Positions 1 to 5,564 of a stretch of DNA of 6,652 nucleotides are shown here, in pieces. Below the pieces are notes generated by a model. It ran no database searches. It saw only the letters and a program-made list of their open reading frames with translations, and had not been told where the DNA came from. Every line of letters starts with the position of its first letter. Position 1 is the stretch's first letter. The DNA lies in NCBI GenBank assembly GCA_964428795.1, contig CAYRZL010000114.1:1-6652 (forward strand). Reading direction: 5' to 3'. The DNA comes from CAYRZL01 sp964428795 (GTDB taxonomy: Bacteria; Bacillota; Clostridia; Lachnospirales; Lachnospiraceae). Both the position numbers and the translations under genes were made by a program.

Positions 1-1
1 A

Positions 2-51
2 AAAAACCTTACCGACTTTCAGCTTCATTTCTGAAAATCAGTAAGGTTTTT
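2..51 (-). terminator. Long hairpin with U-tract, probable guaA-side terminator
   Basis: Positions 2-22 pair with 31-51 around an 8-nt loop (23-30). Nineteen of the 21 pairs are Watson-Crick. The other two (13/40 and 16/37) are C/A mismatches on the plus strand but become G-U wobbles in minus-strand RNA, so the hairpin is fully paired only when read leftwards. In that direction it ends in at least six U residues at the window edge. This fits a terminator for the minus-strand guaA message about 120 nt past its stop. A T-run on the plus side (47-51) means it could also stop rightward transcription from a gene outside the window. Confidence 0.65.
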
Positions 52-95
52 CTGTTATTGAAGTATTGTATTATCGAATGAGTGATACCCGAAAT

Positions 96-113
96 GTTGC
101 CAAATCGTTGCCA
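96..113. repeat. Two direct GTTGCCA repeats, 11-bp period
   Basis: GTTGCCA occurs at 96-102 and again at 107-113, separated by AATC, so the two copies lie about one helical turn apart. Such spacing suits a pair of protein binding sites on one DNA face. The position, in the spacer just past guaA, makes integrase arm-type sites one possibility, but no integrase is visible in the window. Two 7-mers can also occur by chance. Confidence 0.35.
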
Positions 114-159
114 GTACTTAAACAAATTTGTTTGAAACCCGCATAAATACTGGCTTTTT
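110..159. terminator. Hairpin just downstream of guaA
   Basis: GCCAGTACTTA (110-120) pairs with TAAATACTGGC (144-154). The single mismatch (117/147) is C/A on the plus strand and G-U in minus-strand RNA. The 23-nt loop starts with most of a perfect 14-bp palindrome, AAACAAATTTGTTT (120-133). Five T residues follow on the plus strand (155-159), which looks like a rightward terminator, while the wobble pattern favours leftward transcription. It could be a guaA 3'-UTR stem or a terminator for a plus-strand gene ending outside the window. Direction is unresolved. Confidence 0.45.
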
Positions 160-172
160 CAATCCCATTTCA

Positions 173-1717
173 TCACTCAAACTCAATCGTCCCCGGCGGC
201 TTACTGGTCAAATCATACATTACCCGATTGACCCCTTTCACCTCATTGATGATTCTGCTCATCACCTTCTGCAGCACCTCCCACGGAATCTGCGCTGCCT
301 CAGCAGTCATGAAGTCAATGGTATTCACCGCACGCAGTGCAATGGCATAATCATAAGTTCTCTCATCACCCATAACACCCACAGAGCGCATATTTGTCAA
401 CGCCGCAAAATACTGTCCGATGCTTCCTGCAATGCCAGCCTTTGCAACCTCCTCTCGATAAATCGCATCTGCATCTTGCACGATCCGCACTTTTTCTGCA
501 GTCACCTCACCGATGATACGGATGCCAAGTCCCGGTCCCGGGAATGGCTGACGGAATACCAGATTTTCCGGAATGCCAAGCTCAAGTCCTGCTTTTCTTA
601 CCTCATCCTTAAACAGATCTCGCAGCGGCTCGATAATTTCTTTGAAATCCACATGCTCCGGCAGACCGCCCACATTATGATGGGACTTAATCACTGCGGA
701 CTCTCCGCCAAGACCGGACTCCACCACGTCCGGATAGATGGTTCCCTGCACGAGAAAGTCCACTGCTCCAATCTTCTTTGCTTCTTCCTCAAAGATGCGG
801 ATAAACTCTTCACCGATAATCTTACGTTTCTGCTCCGGTTCTTCCACACCTTTCAGCTTGCTGTAGTAACGCTCCTGCGCATTGACACGAATAAAATTCA
901 GGTCATACGGTCCCTCCGGTCCGAATACAGCTTCTACCTCATCACCTTCATTTTTTCGCAGCAGACCGTGATCTACAAATACGCAAGTGAGCTGTTTTCC
1001 CACTGCTTTTGACAAAAGAACTGCTGCCACAGATGAATCCACACCGCCGGAAAGAGCGCAGAGTACACGACCATCACCCACCTTTTCTCGGATGGCTTTG
1101 ATGGAGTTCTCCACAAACGCATCCATCTTCCAGTCTCCGGCACATCCGCACACGTCATACACAAAATTGGAAAGCATCTTGGAGCCCTCCTGTGTGTGCA
1201 GTACCTCCGGGTGGAACTGGATCGCATACAGTTTTTTCTCCTCACACTCCGCAGTTGCCACCGGGCAGTCTGCGGTATGAGCAGAAATACGAAATTCCGG
1301 AGCTGCCTGGGAAATATAATCAAAATGGCTCATCCAGCAGATGGTAGATGGTAGTACATTGTGAAACAATTTAGAAGTTTTGTCCACAAATACTTCTGTT
1401 TTTCCATACTCACGCACCGGAGCCTTCTCTACTTTTCCGCCGAGGATGTGCATCATGAGCTGTGCACCATAGCATAGTCCCAACACCGGAATACCCAGTT
1501 CAAACAATTCCTTTGTGTAAGTCGGTGAATCCGGCTCATAACAGCTATTTGGTCCTCCGGTAAGGATGATTCCCTTCGGATTCATTTCTTTTATTTTTTC
1601 AATATCTGTTTTATAAGAATAGATCTCGCAATATACGTTGCACTCGCGGATACGACGTGCTACAAGCTGATTGTACTGTCCGCCGAAATCTATTACAATA
1701 ACGGTTTCTCTGTTCAT
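173..1717 (-). CDS. guaA: GMP synthase (glutamine-hydrolysing), GuaA
   Basis: This cytosolic enzyme converts XMP to GMP using ATP and glutamine, the last step of de novo GMP synthesis. The 514-residue product has the usual bacterial length and fused architecture. The N-terminal class I glutamine amidotransferase domain (about 1-190) carries the nucleophile motif GLCYGAQ with Cys82 and the His169/Glu171 pair in QFHPEV. The ATP-pyrophosphatase domain follows, with the PP-loop SGGVDSS at 223-229. The C-terminal GMP synthase dimerisation domain ends in the conserved KPPGTIEFE. I start at the ATG at 1717 because AGGAGG lies directly before it. An in-frame ATG five codons upstream would put that ribosome binding site inside the coding sequence. 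The gene stands alone and diverges from the AAA ATPase gene. No key residue is missing and identity is secure. Confidence 0.98.
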   Translation of the reverse strand: MNRETVIVIDFGGQYNQLVARRIRECNVYCEIYSYKTDIEKIKEMNPKGIILTGGPNSCYEPDSPTYTKELFELGIPVLGLCYGAQLMMHILGGKVEKAPVREYGKTEVFVDKTSKLFHNVLPSTICWMSHFDYISQAAPEFRISAHTADCPVATAECEEKKLYAIQFHPEVLHTQEGSKMLSNFVYDVCGCAGDWKMDAFVENSIKAIREKVGDGRVLCALSGGVDSSVAAVLLSKAVGKQLTCVFVDHGLLRKNEGDEVEAVFGPEGPYDLNFIRVNAQERYYSKLKGVEEPEQKRKIIGEEFIRIFEEEAKKIGAVDFLVQGTIYPDVVESGLGGESAVIKSHHNVGGLPEHVDFKEIIEPLRDLFKDEVRKAGLELGIPENLVFRQPFPGPGLGIRIIGEVTAEKVRIVQDADAIYREEVAKAGIAGSIGQYFAALTNMRSVGVMGDERTYDYAIALRAVNTIDFMTAEAAQIPWEVLQKVMSRIINEVKGVNRVMYDLTSKPPGTIEFE

Positions 1718-1721
1718 AGTT

Positions 1722-1727
1722 CCTCCT
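1722..1727 (-). promoter_or_regulatory. guaA ribosome binding site (decides the start)
   Basis: The minus strand reads AGGAGG followed by AACT and then ATG at 1717. This perfect Shine-Dalgarno core lies between two in-frame ATGs (1732 and 1717). It can serve only the downstream one, which fixes the protein N-terminus as MNRETVIVIDFGGQ. Confidence 0.85.
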
Positions 1728-1778
1728 GTCATTCATAAGTAATACGTTAACAATAAAAACCCTGACAATTCCTTATCT

Positions 1779-1807
1779 ATTTTACTTGATTACACGTTTT
1801 GACACAA
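1779..1807 (-). promoter_or_regulatory. Candidate guaA promoter
   Basis: On the minus strand, a -35-like TTGTGT (1802-1807) stands 17 bp from a -10-like TAAAAT (1779-1784, five of six consensus bases). The -35 is weak, at three of six. A competing candidate closer to the gene is TTGTCA (1763-1768) with a poorer -10. With the first choice the leader would be only about 55 nt, and nothing resembling a purine riboswitch is visible in it. Confidence 0.4.
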
Positions 1808-1915
1808 GCCTCTTTCTTACTTTTTCCAAAAAATGTATTTATTCCGCTAACGTGTGAACAATAACATTGTCCTGCCTGCTTCATGCAAAAAAGTCTGACA
1901 TCTGCCCAAAACACA

Positions 1916-1945
1916 TTGCAATCCCCCGGATATGTCAGTTATAAT
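1916..1945 (+). promoter_or_regulatory. Promoter of the AAA ATPase gene
   Basis: TTGCAA (1916-1921) and a perfect TATAAT (1940-1945) are separated by 18 bp, a good vegetative sigma-A-type arrangement. The predicted transcription start is around 1952, about 25 nt before the ATG, leaving room for the GAGG ribosome binding site at 1963-1966. No sporulation-type sigma signature stands out, despite the SpoVK-like product. Confidence 0.6.
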
Positions 1946-1975
1946 AGCCATATGAAAAATCAGAGGTAAAACAAA

Positions 1976-3070
1976 ATGAGTAAAAAATTTGATGAAATGT
2001 TTGAAAATTTATATAAAGACATGTGGGGCATAGATCAATCCGGAAAGGCAGGAAATGAATTTGACTCCGAAAAGCTGGCCCGCATAAATGCAGATATCCG
2101 TGCGGAAATCGAACGGGATTTCGGAGTACGCCTTGAAGATGTGGGCATACAGCTTCCCAGAGAAGAAGGAAACTCCCGGCAGCTCCAAAATCAGAATACC
2201 ATTCTGACACAAGAGCAAAAAACCGATCAGAAGACGGAGACTGCCCAGCAACAGGCAGCCGAAAAAAACAAAATAAATCCTATGGACGAGCTAAACGCAC
2301 TGGTTGGTCTCACTGCATTAAAAGATGATGTAAAAGAACTGATCAATCTGGTAAAAATTCAAAAAATGCGCCAAGAAAAAGGATTGAAAACCGTTCCCGT
2401 CTCTCTTCATCTTGTTTTTACGGGAAATCCCGGAACCGGTAAAACGACCATTGCCCGCATTCTCGCTTCTTTATATAAAGAAATCGGTGTCCTTGAAAAA
2501 GGACAGCTTGTGGAAGTGGACCGTTCCGCATTGGTTGCCGGATATGTGGGACAAACTGCAATTAAAACGCAGGAGAAAATTCAGGAAGCACTGGGCGGTG
2601 TCCTGTTTATCGACGAAGCATACACTCTGGCAAACAATACCGGAAACGATTTTGGTCAGGAAGCCATTGACACAATCTTAAAAGGTATGGAGGACCACAG
2701 GGATAATCTGGTTGTCATCGTGGCAGGTTATCCTGATCTGATGGAAAAATTCATCAACAGCAACCCGGGGCTAAAATCCCGCTTTAACAAATATATTCAT
2801 TTCCCGGATTACAGTTCCGAAGAGCTGATGCAGATTTTCGAGAGTCTCTGCGAAAAATACGATTACAACATGAACGAAGAAGCCAAAAAAGCTGTGGAAG
2901 AACAGATTCATACACTGGAACAGGAAAAAAATGCTAATTTTGCCAATGCAAGAAGCGTAAGAAACCTGTTTGAAAACATTATTACCAATCAGGCATCCCG
3001 CGTAGCCGATATGGAAGATCCTACTCCGGAGGATATGACCACCATTTATGCGGAGGATCTCCATGAATGA
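1976..3070 (+). CDS. CbxX/CfxQ-family (SpoVK-like) AAA ATPase
   Basis: The 364-residue protein has one AAA+ domain at about 105-345. Visible motifs are Walker A GNPGTGKT (150-157), a pore-loop-like GYVGQ (189-193), Walker B VLFIDE (209-214), a sensor-1 strand VVIVAGY (246-252), an arginine-finger candidate Arg269 in SRF, and a sensor-2 region NARSVRN (324-330). These place it with the CbxX/CfxQ proteins, a family that includes sporulation protein SpoVK, Rubisco-activase CbbX and mycobacterial EccA. Such proteins form ring-shaped remodelling ATPases. The first 100 residues are polar, ending in a Gln/Glu/Lys-rich low-complexity linker (about 68-99), and I recognise no domain there. There is no signal peptide or membrane segment, so it is probably cytosolic. 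GAGG lies 9 nt before the ATG. No partner gene is adjacent, so its substrate cannot be named. SpoVK orthology is possible but unproven. Confidence 0.9.
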   Translation: MSKKFDEMFENLYKDMWGIDQSGKAGNEFDSEKLARINADIRAEIERDFGVRLEDVGIQLPREEGNSRQLQNQNTILTQEQKTDQKTETAQQQAAEKNKINPMDELNALVGLTALKDDVKELINLVKIQKMRQEKGLKTVPVSLHLVFTGNPGTGKTTIARILASLYKEIGVLEKGQLVEVDRSALVAGYVGQTAIKTQEKIQEALGGVLFIDEAYTLANNTGNDFGQEAIDTILKGMEDHRDNLVVIVAGYPDLMEKFINSNPGLKSRFNKYIHFPDYSSEELMQIFESLCEKYDYNMNEEAKKAVEEQIHTLEQEKNANFANARSVRNLFENIITNQASRVADMEDPTPEDMTTIYAEDLHE

Positions 3071-3072
3071 CG

Positions 3073-3109
3073 AAAGACAGGCTGAAGCTAAAAATCCAGC
3101 CTGTCTTTT
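3073..3109. terminator. Terminator between convergent AAA ATPase and idi genes
   Basis: AAAGACAGGCTG (3073-3084) pairs perfectly with CAGCCTGTCTTT (3097-3108) around a 12-nt loop. The hairpin fills the 45-bp gap between the two convergent stop codons. It ends in TTTT on the plus strand and in TTT on the minus strand, so it most clearly terminates the ATPase message and probably also idi. Confidence 0.85.
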
Positions 3110-3115
3110 ACGATA

Positions 3116-3685
3116 TTATTCACCAATTCTGTTCCTGAAAATCTCCAATGCCTTTGGAAACCATGCTGTGAATTCCTCCGGCTTCTCTGTCATCCACCGT
3201 TCCAGCTCTTCCATGGTGATCCATTTACATTCGGACATTTCCTCCGGATCCGGATCGATGGCAATCCATTCTTCTTTCACCGGAAGATAAAACACATGAT
3301 CAATCTCTGACTCGGCGCAATTTTCATATTTTTTATAATACTGAAATTTCCCCAGCTCCTCCAGCTTTCCGTAGGGTGCCATATCAGCGGGAGGGCTCTG
3401 CACATCCCAGGAAAAGGTCAGTCCCAGCTCATCTTTCATTCTGCGCACAACTGCATCATTTAATTCCTCTCCCTTTCTCGGATGAGAACAACAGGTGTTT
3501 GTCCACAGACCGCCAGAATGATACTTTCCTTCTGCCCGTCTATGAATCAAAAGCTTATGATCCTTCCAATTAAATAAAAACAAAGAAAAAGCTCTGTGAA
3601 GCTGCTCTTTGACATGGGTATCCATTTTTTCTCCATATCCGATAATCTCATCCGCTTCATTTACCCATGTGATCCATTCATTCAT
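3116..3685 (-). CDS. idi: Isopentenyl-diphosphate delta-isomerase, type I
   Basis: This cytosolic enzyme interconverts isopentenyl and dimethylallyl diphosphate for isoprenoid synthesis, giving undecaprenyl and quinone side chains. The 189-residue length matches the type I (Nudix-fold) family. Key residues align with E. coli IDI: catalytic Cys66 in WTNTCCSHP (61-69), metal-ligand histidines at His24, His30 and His68, the acidic pair Glu125/Glu127 in AESEIDHV, and a Nudix-like helix starting GEEL at 72. The residue before the catalytic cysteine is also Cys, where E. coli has Val. GGAGAG lies 5 nt upstream of the ATG at 3685, supporting this start. The gene has its own promoter and appears monocistronic. 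Many Firmicutes use the unrelated flavin-dependent type II enzyme instead. The alternative, a generic Nudix hydrolase, is unlikely given the TNTCCSHP motif. Confidence 0.95.
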   Translation of the reverse strand: MNEWITWVNEADEIIGYGEKMDTHVKEQLHRAFSLFLFNWKDHKLLIHRRAEGKYHSGGLWTNTCCSHPRKGEELNDAVVRRMKDELGLTFSWDVQSPPADMAPYGKLEELGKFQYYKKYENCAESEIDHVFYLPVKEEWIAIDPDPEEMSECKWITMEELERWMTEKPEEFTAWFPKALEIFRNRIGE

Positions 3686-3714
3686 ATATGCTCTCCAATC
3701 TCTTTTCTATCGCA

Positions 3715-3743
3715 ACTATAGCATAGGTCCATCGTTTAATCAA
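3715..3743 (-). promoter_or_regulatory. Extended -10 promoter of idi
   Basis: On the minus strand, TTGATT (3738-3743) is followed after exactly 17 bp by TATAGT (3715-3720), with an extended TGC directly before the -10. Transcription would start near 3708, giving a leader of about 23 nt that contains only the ribosome binding site. No operator-like dyad is obvious. Confidence 0.65.
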
Positions 3744-3821
3744 GGCATCATCCTATGATATCTCATTCACAAATTTCATCACACATTTTATTCTTCAATT
3801 TCGTCAAAAACCTTCAGGCGC

Positions 3822-4331
3822 TCATATAATATTTGCAAATAACGGTGCGACAATTACCGTCAAAACTCCCGCTACCGCAATAGACAGACTGCTCATGGCA
3901 CCCTCAACCGCTCCAATTTCCATTGCCCTGGCGGTTCCGATGGCATGGGCCGAAGTTCCGATGGCGATTCCTTTCGCAACCGGTTCCTTAATGCGAAACA
4001 GCTTGCAGACAGGCTCTGCCAGGACATTTCCAAACACTCCCGTGACAACGATCATGGCTACTGTGATCGTGACCACTCCGCCAAGCTCTTCGGATACGCC
4101 CATTCCGATCGCTGTTGTGATAGATTTTTGAAGCAGCGTTACATAGAGCGTATGATCCAAACCAAATAACACAGACATCACAAGCACACATACCACGCTG
4201 GTAAATACCCCCGTTAGGATTCCGGCAAAAATTGCTTTCCAGTTTTTCTTCAGCAGCTCCACCTGCTCATAAAGAGGAATCGCCAGGCAGACCGTTGCCG
4301 GTGTCAGGAAGTAGCTCAGATATTTTGCCCC
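3822..4331 (-). pseudogene. lrgB: 5'-truncated lrgB (CidB/LrgB family membrane protein)
   Basis: The reading frame encodes the C-terminal two thirds or so of an LrgB-type protein. It starts at GAKYLSYFLTP, continues through PLYEQ and KKNWKAI, several hydrophobic segments and the family motif GTSAHAIGTARAMEIG, and ends naturally. Full LrgB proteins are about 230 residues. Here 169 are recognisable and roughly 60 N-terminal residues are absent, because an in-frame TGA sits at 4332-4334 and the malic enzyme terminator lies just beyond. The first usable start is a GTG at 4262 with no credible ribosome binding site. Both prolines of the usual PKSVTTPIA segment are replaced (QKSITTAIG, each a single-base change), which fits loss of constraint. 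The partner lrgA is not in the window. An intact LrgAB would be a membrane transporter, linked to pyruvate in B. subtilis and S. mutans. A functional short protein or a sequencing error cannot be fully excluded. Confidence 0.8.
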
Positions 4332-4347
4332 TCATTATTTTAGTATG

Positions 4348-4376
4348 AAAAGCAGCTGCGCATCATGCGCAGCCGC
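4348..4376 (-). terminator. Terminator after the malic enzyme gene
   Basis: In minus-strand RNA, 4366-4376 pairs with 4352-4362 as an 11-bp GC-rich stem (one G-U pair that is a mismatch on the plus strand) closed by a 3-nt loop, then UUUU (4348-4351). It begins 14 nt after the malic enzyme stop and separates that operon from the lrgB remnant. The U-tract is short, so termination may be partial. Confidence 0.7.
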
Positions 4377-4390
4377 CATCTCTAAAAAAT

Positions 4391-5551
4391 TTACTCACAC
4401 GAAACCAGCGATTTCTTCACAGCCTCAGCCACCACATCTGCCAGCCGCTCATCAAAAGGCTCCGGCAAAATGTATTCCTCGCTTAATTCCTCCTCTGTGA
4501 TCAATCCTGCGATCGCCTCAGCGGCACAGAGCTTCATCTCCTCTGTGATCTGTCCGGCTCTTCCTTCCAGTGCACCTTTAAAAATGCCCGGAAATACAAT
4601 GACATTGTTCACCTGATTTGGGAAATCGCTGCGTCCGGTGCCCACCACTCTGGCTCCTGCAGCTTTCGCCACATCCGGCATGATCTCAGGAATCGGATTT
4701 GCCATAGCAAAGAGGATCGCATCCCGGTTCATAGTGCCGACCATCTCTGCACTCACGCTGTCCGGTGCGGAAACTCCGATAAAAATATCTGCCCCAACCA
4801 GTGCATCTGCCAGGCTTCCCTCCTTATCCTCCAGGTTTGTCACCTTCAGCATCTCTTTTTTGATCCAGTTCAGTTTTGGGGATCTGCTGTTAATGATACC
4901 GTTTCTGTCACATAGTGTAATGGTCTTAAAACCATATAACAGCATCAATTTTGCGATGGCAATTCCTGCTGCACCGGAACCGTTGATGACAACGCGGCAC
5001 TCTTTTTTTGTCTTTTTTACAAGCTTTAAAGCATTGATAATCCCGGCAAGTACAACGATTGCAGTTCCATGCTGGTCATCGTGAAAGACAGGAATATCCA
5101 GTTCCGCCTTAAGGCGCTCTTCTATTTCAAAACAGCGTGGTGCGGAGATATCCTCCAGATTGATTCCGCCATAGACGGGTGCCAATGCTTTTACAATAGA
5201 TACGATTTCATCTGTATCCTGTGTGTCGAGACAGATCGGTACCGCATTGACCCCGCCAAATTCCTTGAACAACACCGCTTTTCCTTCCATAACAGGAAGC
5301 GCCGCTTTCGCTCCGATATTGCCCAGACCTAATACTGCACTGCCATCGGATACGACAGCAATGGTGTTGCCTTTCATCGTATATTTGTACACCGTTTCCG
5401 GGTCCTCCGCAATTTTTCTGCAGGGCTCTGCAACACCCGGTGTGTATGCCAAAGCCAGATCCTCCCTGCTTTTTACCGCCGCTTTGGATCTTATTTCCAA
5501 TTTTCCCATCCATGCTTCATGAAGCTGTAATGCTTTTTCATTTACTGTCAT
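4391..5551 (-). CDS. Malic enzyme, NAD(P)-dependent, short bacterial form
   Basis: This cytosolic enzyme oxidatively decarboxylates L-malate to pyruvate and CO2, producing NAD(P)H. The 386-residue protein is the stand-alone form, without the C-terminal phosphotransacetylase-like domain of E. coli MaeB. The N-terminal malic domain shows Tyr36 in AYTPGV, Lys91 in MEGKAVLF, metal-ligand Glu133/Asp134 in NLEDI, and Asp158/Asp159 in HDDQHGTA. The NAD-binding domain starts at INGSGAAG (189-196), followed by AMANP (282-286) and NQVNN (312-316). All expected catalytic residues are present. GGATGGAAGG (5555-5564) lies directly after the upstream dehydrogenase stop, so the two genes are 13 nt apart and almost certainly co-transcribed. 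The hairpin at 4348-4376 ends the unit. I cannot decide between NAD and NADP from sequence alone. Confidence 0.95.
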   Translation of the reverse strand: MTVNEKALQLHEAWMGKLEIRSKAAVKSREDLALAYTPGVAEPCRKIAEDPETVYKYTMKGNTIAVVSDGSAVLGLGNIGAKAALPVMEGKAVLFKEFGGVNAVPICLDTQDTDEIVSIVKALAPVYGGINLEDISAPRCFEIEERLKAELDIPVFHDDQHGTAIVVLAGIINALKLVKKTKKECRVVINGSGAAGIAIAKLMLLYGFKTITLCDRNGIINSRSPKLNWIKKEMLKVTNLEDKEGSLADALVGADIFIGVSAPDSVSAEMVGTMNRDAILFAMANPIPEIMPDVAKAAGARVVGTGRSDFPNQVNNVIVFPGIFKGALEGRAGQITEEMKLCAAEAIAGLITEEELSEEYILPEPFDERLADVVAEAVKKSLVSCE

Positions 5552-5564
5552 AATCCTTCCATCC

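Noticed and set aside
1..81. Plus-strand open frame entering from the left edge and ending at TGA 79-81
   Set aside because: It runs straight through the 21-bp hairpin with poly-A/T flanks, and the peptide has no recognisable character.
128..1012. A 294-codon open frame on the plus strand opposite guaA
   Set aside because: It lies antisense to a clearly functional guaA, and its product is rich in His, Cys and Leu with no domain logic, as expected from the reverse complement of a coding gene.
1718..1732. Longer guaA product starting at ATG 1732
   Set aside because: The only good Shine-Dalgarno sequence lies downstream of that ATG, and the extra residues MTGGT simply translate the ribosome binding site region.
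1718..1975. Purine riboswitch or PurR-type operator upstream of guaA
   Set aside because: I looked for the conserved purine-aptamer junction sequences and for a PurBox and saw neither. The predicted leader is also too short for an aptamer plus terminator.
3781..3821. Terminator for the lrgB remnant near AGGTTTTTG (minus strand)
   Set aside because: A T-run follows CCTGAAGG, but the self-complementary part is only 3+3 bases with a 2-nt loop, too small to form a stem.
3822..4262. A complete 146-residue membrane protein gene starting at GTG 4262
   Set aside because: Clear LrgB homology continues 23 codons upstream of this GTG, there is no ribosome binding site, and the family is much longer. 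A truncated gene explains it better.
4638..5084. A 148-codon plus-strand frame opposite the malic enzyme
   Set aside because: Ser/Ala/Ile-rich antisense of a conserved gene; no independent support.
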